A DNA stretch of 64,000 bases from Nilaparvata lugens (taxonomy: Eukaryota > Arthropoda > Insecta > Hemiptera > Delphacidae), in NCBI RefSeq assembly GCF_014356525.2, contig NC_052511.1:8526500-8590499 (forward strand). The letters are read 5' to 3'. Both the position numbers and the translations under genes were made by a program. This document shows, one piece after another, positions 52,211-63,524 of this stretch. The notes beneath the pieces are model-generated. The model was given only the letters and a program-made list of their open reading frames with translations. It made no database searches and had not been told where the DNA came from. Each line of letters opens with the position of its first letter. Positions within the stretch are counted from its first letter, which is position 1.

Positions 52211-52372
52211 ACGCCCTCAATGCACTTAAGCTTCCTATTTCACATAATGTTACCTAGGTACTTGATGTGATGCTGAACATACCCCTACTTTTGACAATTT
52301 ATTGGATTTATTTATTGACAATTTATTATTTCACATTATGTGAAATAGAGAGCTCAAGTGCATTGAGGGCTC
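52211..52372. mobile_element. Small foldback element
   Basis: GCCCTCAATGCACTTAAGC and GCTCAAGTGCATTGAGGGC arms with CTATTTCACATAATGT in the stem. Confidence 0.7.
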
Positions 52373-52469
52373 TTCACTTAAATGGGCTACTTTTGTACAA
52401 ATTAATAAAAACAGAGAGTACTGCAAGTTTTCATACTGTTTTTATTAATTTAAACTTACAATTCATTTA

Positions 52470-52906
52470 TTTTCCTACAGTTACGTTGAAAAGTGGCCAT
52501 TGCTGCACTGATTACAGAACGCAAAGAATCACTTTTCCGCTCTAGTGCGGGAAAAATTTTTCTGCACTCCAGATTTGCAACATGGCAACGCAAAATACTT
52601 AGTAGGTTATATGGAGCAACAGTGCAGCAAAATCAAAATGAAGTTGGTAACAGTGACTGCTGTGGCTGCTATAGTGAGCAGAGGTGCAACGAAGCACAAC
52701 GCGCTAATTATTAGTATTATAATTATATTATAACCAAGGACAACATTTTTATTCAATTTGACAATAAATTAGGTTTTTATCAATAATAAAATTACACAGA
52801 AAAACATTTGATGCATTTCAGGCAATTTTACCATAATTACCCACTTTTCATATTCAATGGTAACTGTAAGAAAAACTTAATGTGAAATACTTGCGCAAAT
52901 AACTAT
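52470..52906. mobile_element. Family D element, copy 3
   Basis: Lacks the final GC-rich part; has an extra TGCTGTGGCTGCTATAGTGA segment shared with copy 4. Confidence 0.8.
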
Positions 52907-52909
52907 TTT

Positions 52910-53468
52910 GAGATTATCTATTGAGAGGCCCGGATTTATTAAATATTATAATGCACAGGCCAGTTACAAATAACTAAAACCAATCAATACAATAGGGCTA
53001 AACAAAAGAATGAATTATGAATCGAAGTTTGAATAATGTAAGAAAGTAATGTCAGAAAGAGCGTGAATGCATATGTAACCTATAATAATATGATAAATAC
53101 AAAAATATGTTTAATACTACTATGATATCAACTAAATTATGAGTAGAGATTTTTTAATCCATGATCATCCTAATCATCTTAGTAGTTTATAAGATAAGAT
53201 AATGTACTAGCACAACTACACAAGCTTGAATGGTTGAGGGCTTTAATATCATAAGTTGAGCTTATTTTTGTGCCGGATTAGATTTTATTTGTTCCCTTGT
53301 GATTGAGTATTGATTCTAGTGCTGCTTTGGTGCTAGTGGCTGTGAAGCCAATATTGGCTACCACATTAGATTAGTTCGAGAAACTCTCGTGCCAATAAGA
53401 TATTCTACAGCCCACAATATCTGGACAAGAAGTTCATGAACCAAAGTTTCTGAGCTATGTTTCTAAAT
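52910..53468. other. Region upstream of exon 1, nothing recognised
   Basis: AT-rich. It may contain the non-coding first exon, but no promoter could be placed. Confidence 0.4.
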
Positions 53469-53690
53469 AAGAACACAGATAAGGCAACCCCGTTAGGAAT
53501 TCTCAGGTGATTAAAATTATAATTTATTGGTAAGGAACATACAATAATTGAATCAACACATATTACAAGGAAAAGTATAGGTTAAGAACACAGATAGGCA
53601 ACCCCGTTAGGAATTCTCAGGTAATTAAAATTATAATTTATTTGTAATGAACATACTATAATGGAATCAGCACATATTACAGGAGAAAAA
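53469..53690. repeat. Two-copy tandem repeat of about 118 bp
   Basis: GCAACCCCGTTAGGAATTCT occurs in each unit, followed by matching AT-rich sequence. Confidence 0.8.
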
Positions 53691-53770
53691 AGTTCAACAA
53701 ATTTAGAAGTGAATTCTGAAGACTTATCTGCACTTTAACCAATGATGAGAAGAAATTAAGATGAAGAGCT

Positions 53771-53995
53771 CTATAGTGAGGTCCACGTTATAATGACAGT
53801 ATTTGATAAACTTTGATGTTGCTATCCTTGTCTATCATTCGACAAAGCAGGTAGTACTATCCTTTTCTAGCTCCGCAACGATGACATATCTGTTTTTGAC
53901 AAATCTGTTTAGAAATATAATTAATTAAGGCAGAGAATCGGCAACGCTGTTCTCTATCTTTATCCACTGCCATTATAACGTGGACCTTACTATAG
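53771..53995. mobile_element. MITE family J, copy 2
   Basis: Same terminal repeats with a shorter interior; lies 5 bases from copy 3. Confidence 0.8.
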
Positions 53996-54000
53996 CACTA

Positions 54001-54361
54001 CTATAGTGAGTTCCACGTTATAATGGCAGTGGAGAAAGATAGGAGAAAAACGTTGCCGATCCTCCGTCTTGTCAATGCCTTCTATAGTCGGTAGCTGATA
54101 CAGGTTTATTAAGTGTTCATTCTCGTTAAAAATAATCAATTATATTTTATTAAGCAAGAAATTAATATTTTTCAATAATTTTCATAATAAGGATGAAATA
54201 TTTTGTTAATTAATTATTAATTCTACATTGTTAAAAGACGATTTGGCAAGACAGAGCAAATCAAGAAAGAGATAGCACTATCCGCTTTGTTGAATGATAG
54301 ACAAGGATAGCAATACCATTGCTAATCAAACACTGCCATTATAACGTGGACCTCACTATAG
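54001..54361. mobile_element. MITE family J, copy 3
   Basis: Same terminal repeats; the adjacent arrangement with copy 2 makes a strongly self-complementary 590-bp region. Confidence 0.8.
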
Positions 54362-54747
54362 CACTATCATGGGTTCAAGTTGCGCACTAGATGATAATTA
54401 GTCAGAAAGTTGGAATGTAAATCATGAGAAAATAGATAGCTTTATTTATGCAGAGTTGGGATTAATTAGTTAATTAACCCATTTCTTGGAGGGAGCGCAT
54501 GTCAAACTCTTGTATTGTTCTCATTTACATTTTAGAAAAAGATTTTAATTGATAAGGAAAAAGTTTCTGTAGAGAATAAAGAAGGTAGAATGATCCTCTC
54601 CGTGATTTCCTTCCGTTAACTGTTACACTTTAAACTGAGATAAAATTCCACTGAAATAACTAATTAGTCAGTTTACAATGGAATCAACACTCGCTGGAAT
54701 GTCTGAAGAGTGGAAACTTTGAAGTTGATTAAAATTATATACATATT

Positions 54748-54912
54748 TATTTATTTATTTATTAGAACAGTCACAAACACGATATTTGGAAAGAGAAACA
54801 GGCAATTGCCCAAAACTTCTTCAATTCCTTGATTTTGGCACATAAATAGTCCAAAGTGAGGTTAAGTTTAAAATTTCTGTTTTCACCAAAGATTAACACT
54901 CAGAGAATACGT
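54748..54912. repeat. LINE/SINE tail repeat, copy 2
   Basis: Same sequence as at 3920. Related shorter tails with GCCCAAAACTTCTTCAATT or its inverse occur at 14995-15075, 46258-46390 and 55290-55380. Confidence 0.7.
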
Positions 54913-55383
54913 AATATATACAGTATAACAGTATAACTTAATTTTTTTTTAATGATTCTAGTAAAAAAAGTTTGAATTTAGTTATTTGCTAAAAATTATA
55001 ATAAAAATCATATCATGGAAATCGCACCCCCTTCTTCTTCTAAATTGAGGACATAAAAGTTTTGTAAAGACCGAAAGATTGGGAGTTGATACTGTATTGA
55101 TATGCGATTCCTCATCAGTAATCAATAATCATAATATTCAAGTATGAATAAATCATTCCAATGCTCCCCCATACACTGTAGTAGCCAGGAAAATCGAATT
55201 TCATCAAAAATTATTTCCCCAGCAATTACTATTATCAATTGCACAAATATCCAGTCATTATAATATTAATATAAAAATATTAACCTACATAATATTTGGA
55301 CAATTTGAAACTAAATTAGGAAATTGAAAAAGTTTTGAGCAATAGCCTGTTTTTTCTTTTCCGATAATAATTGTATTGGTCTG

Positions 55384-56100
55384 AAAATCAAAATCAAATC
55401 AAATCTATTTTTTTATTTACAATAAAAACAGTTGAGGTCCTGCCAAACCCAAATGTTTTTCGGCGGGTGCCCAGTTACAGGAAAAAAATGAGTTACAAAA
55501 GATAAATAAACTTAGACAAAATAAATATTACACTTCAAAGATTTCAAGTAAAAAATGAAAGAAAACTAATACCAAAATGAAAAAATAAAAATAGAAATAT
55601 ACATAATATTTTGATATAGAATTAATAAAAAAGGGAAAAATGAAATTTATTAGAAAGGAATGAAATAATAAGGAAAAGGGAAAAATTGTTTTACAATTAA
55701 GTAATTAGTACATTTTTATCGTTGAGGCAGGCGGCAGTGACAATAAAAGGAAATTTTTAAAACTTCAGCCAGCAAAAGTTGAAAAATTCTAATAATGTAA
55801 GCATATGCTGTCATTTTTTCAACTTGACGTCTCTTAAATTATGTGTACGTTATAGTAATATTATTAGTTTTATAAATTGATTGTGCTGTTATTATTGAGA
55901 TACAACATTACATCCTTCTTAGAGTAATCACGAATATTTGGAGGTAGTCTGTTAAATAAGTAGGGAATTACATAATGTAGGGATCTTCTACCATAAATAT
56001 TATTGAATCTGGGTACTACATATATTGACGGAGATCTTAAATTGTAGGGTGAGGGAGGAGCAAGGATTCTATAGTATAAATTTTCTAATTATACTATATT
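55384..56100 (-). pseudogene. LINE 3' end with RT C-terminal remnant
   Basis: A frame without an ATG at 55870-56071 on the minus strand reads APPSPYNLRSPSIYVVPRFN, NNIYGRRSLHYVIPYLFNRL and PPNIRDYSKKDV and then stops. This is the usual Jockey-type C-terminus (Y-N-L-R, V-P-x-x-x-x-x-Y-G-R-R-S, L-P-x-x-I-R). About 490 bases of 3' UTR follow, ending in an A-rich TTTGATTTGATTTTGATTTTC-type tail. Confidence 0.7.
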
Positions 56101-56240
56101 ATACGATTTATAGTATAATTTTCTAATGAATAAATAAATAAATTATTTACAATGAAATTCAGTAAACAATCAACCACCCATAATATACATCGAAAATCAC
56201 CAACACTGATGAATTCTAATTTCAATGAACTCTAATCTCA

Positions 56241-56340
56241 NNNNNNNNNNNNNNNNNNNNNNNNNNNNNNNNNNNNNNNNNNNNNNNNNNNNNNNNNNNN
56301 NNNNNNNNNNNNNNNNNNNNNNNNNNNNNNNNNNNNNNNN
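56241..56340. other. Assembly gap of 100 N
   Basis: Exactly 100 unknown bases, the usual placeholder for a gap of unknown size. Sequences on its two sides may not be adjacent. Confidence 0.99.
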
Positions 56341-56632
56341 TGCCAAACATGAAAGCCATTTCAAGTACATATTTTTATCTGTCCCACAAAGCGGCGGTTT
56401 GTTATTAAAACAAAAGAAAGCCATTAATTTTTGACAACAGATGAAATAAACAATCTTTCTGTCGATGACAAAGATTGTTCAAAGACAAAAACACTGTTCA
56501 TTAAACTTTTTCAATTTAAAACTCTAAAATCCTGATCAATATGAGATAAATATATATGATTCATATATATGTCCCATATGACCAGGTGACAGAAGACAAA
56601 AAGGAGAATAAAAGCAGAAGGAAAAAGTAGGA

Positions 56633-56780
56633 GAAGAAGAAGAAGAAGTAGGAGATGAATTGAATTGAATCGCTGCCGGAGAAGAAGAAGAAGCAGAAGA
56701 AGAAGAAGAAGAAGAAGAAGAAGAAGAAGAAGAAGAAGAAGAGAAGAAGAAACGCAGGAGGAGAAGAAGAAGAAGTAGAG
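56633..56780. repeat. GAA microsatellite
   Basis: About 150 bases of mostly GAA with a few AGG/GCA interruptions. Confidence 0.95.
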
Positions 56781-56839
56781 TGTGATGCAATACTAAAAAG
56801 GATACCACAGCTAAGTACCTAGGACGCGACAAAATAGCC

Positions 56840-57330
56840 AGAACCCTATTTATCTCCCTGGAGCTTTGTTACGCTTAGCTTCAGCTCGCCACTCGCCCAA
56901 AGTCCCTCTACATTTGCCCCACATGATAATCTAATCACTGCTCACAGCTCCTCTCTCTCTCACACACTCTCTCACTCTTCCTCCTCCTTCCCTTCTGCAT
57001 ATTTAATAGACTTGAAAGTCTTTCACACGTCCAATTTCATTTGCAGTTACTTCGATTCTTCCGACCGCGCGTTCTGAAAGTCAATTACGACAGAATGTCA
57101 GCGCATAAAGGTCGCAAGACGAGTTCAGTTTGCTACTTTGTTCATAATTTAACTTGCACCCTCATGGTGGTGGCACAGTAGCATCGTCCAGTTTTATTTC
57201 TTCTCATGGCGACGCTTTGAACGTCGGTAATTCATTTTAGTGCTCAATGAAATGGCTGGGAGGTGATCGTGACAGTAAACTTTGTGATCACGTTAGACAC
57301 AATATGGTAGTCAAGCTTAGCATATTAGTA
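56840..57330. other. Low-repeat segment, possible upstream regulatory DNA
   Basis: Less AT-rich and free of recognised transposons, with a CT-rich stretch at 56950-56995 and scattered CG dinucleotides. It is a candidate place for the promoter and leader exon of the large gene; this is only a guess from composition. Confidence 0.25.
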
Positions 57331-57383
57331 GTACCAACCTTGTCATTAAAACATTATTTGTTCACTTAGTGCCACTTTGAATA

Positions 57384-58705
57384 ATCCTATACTATTAAAC
57401 GAGCAACTTCTGTTAATATGTTTGGATATTTAGATGTTTATATGTTTGTATTTCACCTGATCTCGAAAACGGCTCTAACGATTCTCACGAAATTCAGAAC
57501 ATAGTAGGTTTATAATCTATATTTATAAAAGCGAAATGACACTCACTCACTGACTGACTGACTCACTCGCAGAACTAAAAATCTACCGGACCAAAAACGT
57601 TCAAATTTGGTAGGTATGTTCAGTTGGCCCTTTAGAGGCGCAGTAAGAAATCTTTTGGCGATATTTTAACTCTAAGGGTGGTTTTTAAGGGTTTAAAGTA
57701 CTTTTAGCATGTATATTCTTCTTATTCCAATATCTAAAAATATTATAATTGAAATGTCCATACCATATGTTAATATAGAACTATAATCTGGAGAGAGTAC
57801 CTCTTCGAAACAGTTGTTCTGGTAACTGAATTAAAAATGTTGTCAGGTTGGCATTAAGTTGAGTTGACTTTGTTAGGTTGGCACCAAGTTGAAGATTGAA
57901 ATGCATTTAGCCAGGACCTCCTAAATACCAATTTATCCAAATAGCCAAAATTAGCGTTTTTTCAGCTTTTCTGCGTTTCCTCACCATTTTTCAATTTAAA
58001 AAAATTCAGTACACAGGTTTAGCTGAGGTGGAAGAATTTTGTTCGCCAAAGATACGCCGATATAGTAACAGGTGTTTTTGGTGATCAAATTGACATAATA
58101 CGTTCAAATTCGGTACAGAGATTCCGCTGAGGTCTACATGCAGGCGAGCGAAGCGAGCCCGCTGATCTCATTTTTGGACGATCCAGTCGGGGGTCCAGAG
58201 GGCGGAGCCCCCTGGCTAGACGGATATGGCAAGCGAAGCGAGCCTGACGGCTAGTACTGTATAAAGATTCGATTGCACTAGGTCTCATCCCTGGGAAAAT
58301 CAGATGATAATAATTATTTCGTCTTCTATTGGTGATGGAAGTGAGTGAGCAAGTTTACGTGTGTGGGACTGTGTCAAAATTATGACTCAGCTGTGGAATT
58401 TTTGTAATCATTCAATCAGGTACTTAAGCCGGGTTATTTTCAATCCTGATTAATTCCAGTAGATCTTTTTTTTTGAAATGGTCTTCTCGGATTTGGTTCA
58501 CGTGAAGTTAATCAGGATTAAAATTTAACCAGCTTTTGTGCAACAGGGCCTTTGTGAGGGAAATTTTTGCATTCCTCTGGAAATTAATCTCAATTTACTG
58601 TGATTAGATAGAACATTTCTGTATGAATGTTATTATAATTTCTTCTTTCGTAATAAATTATTTATGATTTTGTACTCCAGAGCGAAGCTCGGTTCCCGAT
58701 ATTAA
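57384..58705 (+). mobile_element. Family G repeat, copy 3, interrupted
   Basis: Begins ATCCTATACTATTAAACGAGC-like and ends GAGCGAAGCTCGGTTCCCG. The Helitron-like element at 57516-58254 splits it. Confidence 0.6.
57516..58254 (+). mobile_element. Helitron-like element, copy 3
   Basis: Starts TCTATATTTATAAAAGCG and ends GACGGCTAG. It sits inside a family G element between TTTATAA and TA, giving a second empty-site comparison (45416-45435 without the insert). Confidence 0.65.
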
Positions 58706-59154
58706 TTTATTAAGCTAGTGAGATTGGGATTTATATTTTGAACGGGATTACGAAGAGAAATGAAGACAGAGTTTATTATGAGCTGCAGGTGAAATTTATT
58801 ATTAAATAAATACTTTATACGATTATGCAGTATTCCAATATATGATCATGTTCTAATTCTATTCTAATTGGAGATTAAGTTTCGAAATTGCAATATTATA
58901 CATTTTGGAATTATAAATAAAAAGTATTGAATAAATTGAACTCCATTTTTAAGGATAGCTAGAATTTTCACGATTTGAAGAGCAACATCAAAGAATTATA
59001 ATTTTTGATTGAAGATGATGATAATAATAATTTTATCAACCTTTAGTAATCTGGAAGCTTCAGTTTAGTTCCAGGGTCATCGAAATGCAGGATATATAGT
59101 GTGAGTAAAGTGATATATAAAGTGTGAGTAAAGTAAAGTCAATATGATTGGTCC

Positions 59155-59524
59155 TCAGTTGACCTATCAAGGTTGCTCTGCCATTGGTTGAGACAAGACA
59201 CGCCCACAGTAGGCATTCAAGTTACAGCCGTGAGACAACTGAGTAACTGGTATCATTTCATTTTGACTTCATCCTAGGTACCAATGGCATCATTTAATCC
59301 TTTTTTAAAATAACTATCTTCAATTCAGTAACTGATTTATTTGATCTTGTTAATTTTTTATTCATCCTCTCAATTTCTGATTGGTTTTGCTAGTAACTAA
59401 GAAGTTCAGTAAGAATATCAACTGTTGTTCGATGATGTCTCATGGCTATCATTTGAAAGCTCCGCCTACTGTGAGCGTGTGTGTCTTGCTTGTCTCGGCC
59501 AATGGCAGACCTTGAAAGGTCAAC
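59155..59524. mobile_element. Foldback element
   Basis: Arms of about 60 bases: GTTGACCTATCAAGG, CTGCCATTGGTTGAGACAAG and CACAGTAGGC against the inverse at 59462-59523. Confidence 0.6.
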
Positions 59525-59708
59525 AAACAACCAATCGTACGGCCCTGTTCACACAATATATTCTGCTGCTCGTTGTTTGAGCTTTCAGTTTACAAAAGAT
59601 TGATTAAACTTGTGTAAAAACCGAGAAAATGATACAATAATTAAATGGTAGGATATTGCTAGCTTATGTAAGTCGGAACAGGCATTATAGCCTAAACCTT
59701 GTATGTAA

Positions 59709-60043
59709 CGAAGAAGAAGAAGAAGAAGAAAGAAGAAGAAAAGAAGAAAGAAGAAGAAGAAAGAAGAAGAAGAAGAAGAGAAGAAAGAAGAAGAAGAGAC
59801 GAAGACGAAGAGAAGAAGAAGAAGAAGATAAGAAGAAGAAGAGAAGAAGAAGAGAAGAAGCAGAAGAAGAAAAGAAGAAAATACGAAGAAGAAGAAGAAG
59901 AAGACAGCAAGACGAAGAAGAAAGAAGAAGAAGAAGAAGAAGAAGAAGAAGAAGACAGCAAGAAGAAGAAGAAGAAGAAGAAGAAGAAGAAGAAGAAGAA
60001 GAAGAAGAAGAAGAAGCCGACGACGACGAAGAAGAAGAAAATT
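59709..60043. repeat. Long GAA microsatellite
   Basis: About 335 bases of GAA, AGAA and a few GAC/GCA variants. All frames over it are open because the repeat lacks stops; these are not genes. Confidence 0.97.
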
Positions 60044-60149
60044 GAATGGTTGTGACAGTTTTCAGTCATTTCATTCAGTATTTAGCAAATCACCTTTACA
60101 ACAACACAGAGATTTTATCAATATACTCCATTCCCGATTGAACTCGCAT

Positions 60150-60345
60150 ATCGAGATGTGACACGATGTGGCATGACATGACACGTATCTGCTAGATAAG
60201 TAATACCATTATATCATTTTATGTTCACACTGAGACGAAGCTAGCACGTGCAAATATCATAATTGATCATACAATATTAAATGAACTAGCAGACTCGGAC
60301 ATGTCATGTCACGTCGCGTATCAATATGTGACTAGCCTGAAGGTG
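60150..60345. mobile_element. Foldback element
   Basis: GATGTGACACGATGTGGCATG and CATGTCATGTCACGTCGCG type arms; ends are diffuse. Confidence 0.5.
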
Positions 60346-60349
60346 TTTA

Positions 60350-61130
60350 AAAATTAAAATCTGAAATGTTTGAGCATGTTTTCTTATTGTGAATAAGAAT
60401 TTGATATGTGTTGAAGGCTGGAGATAACTATTATTAAATAATGACTATTTCAATTATTAATTAGAAATATATTTTGATTGAAACTATTCACCCAGTCAAA
60501 ATCCCAAGAGCATTAACTAAGTACTATTTTTCTATTATTAATTAAAATTATATTCCAATAAAAACTATTCATTAGATTCAAAATCCCGAGAGAATCAACT
60601 ATAGAGGTTTAGTTTAGCTTCTGACCCAGAGTGTGAGTTGCACGGGAGTTGGCAGTAAATAAGTAGAAAGGAGCAGGGATTTCATTGCATCGGGTGACAG
60701 GCCGAACCACAGAATCTGTTCAACATTGGAGCCAGCTCTCTGGGGAATTTCCTTGCATTGGAGCCACCAAACCAGATAGACGAAGAAGGGGAAAACTGGG
60801 AAACAGTGTGAGGAGACAGAGTTGAATGTGGAACAGCGGTCAGATTGTGTCAGGGCGAGATGGTTGGTTACAACTGGAATGTGAGGTGGAGTGAGTAGTG
60901 AGTTTGAGTAGAATGAGTAGCAGTAATATGAGTAAGATTGAGTAGCAAAAAGGTTTTAGCTAGAGAGGGAGAGAGAGAGAGAGTAGTGAGTTGAAGTAAG
61001 TGAGTTAAGTGCAGTAAATAGTGAGTTTGAGCAGCAGAGGTACCGTATTTAGTGAATGGGATGAGTGAAATGAAGTATGTAGCCTAGTAAGTGAAGTAGA
61101 AACTCAGTGTTATGAGGTGAAAATAGAAAT
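60350..61130. other. Non-coding stretch rich in GAGTAG-type short repeats
   Basis: Between about 60880 and 61130 GTGAGT/GAGTAG words recur many times, a degenerate minisatellite. No ORF of interest. Confidence 0.5.
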
Positions 61131-61138
61131 GGATAAGA

Positions 61139-61562
61139 GTAGATGGATTTTACTCATTCTGGGACAAGATCAAAGGTCAAGATCAAAGGTCAAGGTTATA
61201 GGTGAAAAAAAGTTTTTTTAATAAAAATAAATTTAAAAAAATAAATATTATTAAAAACTTTTAATCCTTATTCTAAGGACTGGGAAAATATATGTAGAGT
61301 TAATGGAATGTGATGGGGAGCGTCTGATGTATATAAGGGGACTGCTTAGCCAGGAGAGATCATTCAAATGCAAATAGTGTAGTTGTGCAAATTTCTTGAA
61401 AAAGTTAAATACAAGTAATCGGCTGATATTTGGTGTTTATCATAGTGAAAAGCAAAGTAAGTACAAGTGTTTTTTTTCATATTTTTAATTAAAAAAATTT
61501 TGACCTTTGACCTTGATCTTTGACCTTTGAACTTGTCCCAGAATTGGTAAAATCTATCTACT
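61139..61562. mobile_element. Foldback element with nuclear-receptor-like sites in its ends
   Basis: Both ends carry TAGAT..TTTTAC, TCTGGGACAAG and runs of AGGTCA half-sites in opposite orientation. The interior holds a TATATAAG box (61330-61337) followed about 30 bases later by TCATTC, an initiator-like sequence. Confidence 0.6.
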
Positions 61563-61699
61563 GATAAGTTTTGGTAATTTTGATTGAGTTCTCAATGAGT
61601 GGAGTGAGTAGGATTGAAGGATTATTAAGTGTTGTGATGTAGTGAATCTGAGTTAAAATACGAGTGAGATTTTAGTCAGGTTTGAGCTGCGTTTACACC

Positions 61700-62030
61700 A
61701 AACTTTCCAAAGAAAATGTTGTTCACAAATAGTTTTCCACAAAATAGTTGCCAATTTGTTTTGCTAATCTCAAATGTAGAGCAACAAAATTCATCATTTT
61801 TTGCCCAGAGAGTGTAGTCGGTGTGGACTTGTAGAGGGGAACAGCATTTTGTTGGCTACTTTTTCAACTTTTTCACCAAATTTTCCAAAACAAACGTTGT
61901 TCACAAAAAAGTTGTCAATTTGTTTTGCTAATCTCAAATGTAGAGCAAATTCATCAATTTTTTGCCCAGAGAGTATAGTCGGTGTGGACTTGTAGAGGGA
62001 AACAACATTTTGTTGGCAACTTTTTCAGTT
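61700..62030. repeat. Two-copy tandem repeat of about 165 bp
   Basis: Units share TTTGTTTTGCTAATCTCAAA (61756 and 61920) and CCCAGAGAGT. The whole block from 61688 begins GCTGCGTTTACACCAAACTT and ends about 62165 with AGTGTAAACACGG, so it resembles a long MITE with family C-like ends. Confidence 0.75.
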
Positions 62031-62162
62031 TTTTCATATTGAGCGGGAATTTTTTTTGTTAAAAACAAGGTTTTCCACAAAATGACGAGAAAATGTTGCT
62101 GTTTTTTTGAGAAATTTCAGCAATTCGTCAAAAACTCGATTAACAACTCTAGTGTAAACACG

Positions 62163-62405
62163 GTTTTAGTGAGTTTCTGCTAAGTGGAGTGTACATTTCT
62201 CTATTCCATTGAAGGCAGACTGAAACTCGATTTAATTTGAATAACTCTAAGTTTCAATTGACAATCCTTGTTTTCATTTAAATAACTATAGTGACTTAGC
62301 TTTAGTGAGTTTTTGCCAAGTGGAGTGTAAATATTTCTCTATTCGCTTGGAGGCAGACTAAAACTCGTTTTTATTTGAATAACTCTACGTTTCAATGAAC
62401 AATCC
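62163..62405. repeat. Two-copy tandem repeat of about 128 bp
   Basis: TTAGTGAGTTTCTGCTAAGT at 62165 and TTAGTGAGTTTTTGCCAAGT at 62293 with matching downstream sequence. Confidence 0.8.
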
Positions 62406-62747
62406 TGCATCAAAGAATACACTGATATAGATACAAATAAAACTTTACTAACCGAGTCTTATTTTTTTTAAAGCTCATCTACCCGTGGAGTCGGACATGT
62501 GTGGACGCAATTCCATCCAATCACAGGTGTTCACAGACTGTTAACTGTATTTTTAGAATACCATTCTGGAATGGACTGTGGACATTTCGCTCCAGCAACT
62601 GCTCACCGATGGAAGAATAAACGTATTTTTATTACAGCACAACAGTATACTACTGCCCTGTAAAAGCTCTTCCCCGTTCACTATCATAGTACTGCTTTCA
62701 CACAAACTACAACTATACAGTACACAAACTGGGATTCAAAATTTCTT

Positions 62748-63285
62748 TTTCCTACAGTTACGTTGAAAAGTGGCCATTGCTGCACTGATTACAGAACGCA
62801 AAGAATCACTTTTCCGCTCTAGTGCGGGAAAAATTTTTCTGCACTCCAGATTTGCAACATGGCAACGCAAAATACTCAGTAGGTTATGTGGAGCAACAGT
62901 GCAGCAAAATCAAAATGAAGTTGGTAACAGTGACTGCTGTGGCTGCTATAGTGAGCAGAGGTGCAACGAAAGCACAACGCGCTAATTATTATTCATTATA
63001 TATTATAACCAAGGACAACGAGGACTTTAGGATTTTAGGATTAAGGTTTTTATCAATAATAAAATTACACAGAAAAACATTTGATGCATTTCAGGCAATT
63101 TTTACCCATAATTACCCACTTTTCATATTCAATGGTAACTGTAGGAAAAACTTAATGTGAAATACGTCCGCAAAGTTCCTCTGCTGCACTCAACAAACCA
63201 TTCCGCCCTCGCCTACGGCTCGGGCGTAAACGTTTCTTTCGGTGCAGCAAACTGTCAATTTGCGCACTAGTTGCACAAATAACTA
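62748..63285. mobile_element. Family D element, copy 4
   Basis: Nearly identical to copy 3 in its first 240 bases but with the GC-rich end as in copies 1 and 2. Followed by a Jockey-like RT tail. Confidence 0.8.
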
Positions 63286-63339
63286 TTAATCCCAGGGAAT
63301 ACTGAGTGAGATGTGTTTGCAATTATATTCAGTTACATT

Positions 63340-63521
63340 TAGTAACATTTAGTTTACACCGAGATCTGCACATCCCCTATGTGACCTGTGAGATAAGACG
63401 ATTGGCAGCCCATCATGAGTCACGTCTTCATCAACACGACAACACCGAAGTCATCCAACTACTAGACAACACTGAACTCACTAGGAGGTTGAAGAGAACA
63501 AAGCCCTTCGAGTTGGTGTAG
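63340..63521 (+). pseudogene. Jockey-like LINE RT C-terminal fragment
   Basis: Reads LHRDLHIPYVTCEIRRLAAH, HESRLHQHDNTEVIQLLDN and RRLKRTKPFELV, then stops. This is the conserved tail of Jockey-clade reverse transcriptases (H-x-D-L-x-I-P, E-I-x-R-L, L-L-D-N, R-R-L-K-R-x-x-P-x-x-L). Everything upstream is replaced by the family D element ending at 63285. Confidence 0.75.
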
Positions 63522-63524
63522 TGC

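Noticed and set aside
56536..56832. 98-residue Ser-rich frame
   Set aside because: Product of the shorter GAA tract, with no gene structure around it.
59656..60069. Long open frames of 118-129 residues on both strands
   Set aside because: They lie on the GAA microsatellite; the translated sequence is only Glu/Lys/Arg or Ser/Phe/Leu runs.
62770..63160. Similar open frames repeated in family D copies
   Set aside because: The frames overlap and are broken in other copies; their similarity follows from the DNA repeat and not from protein conservation.
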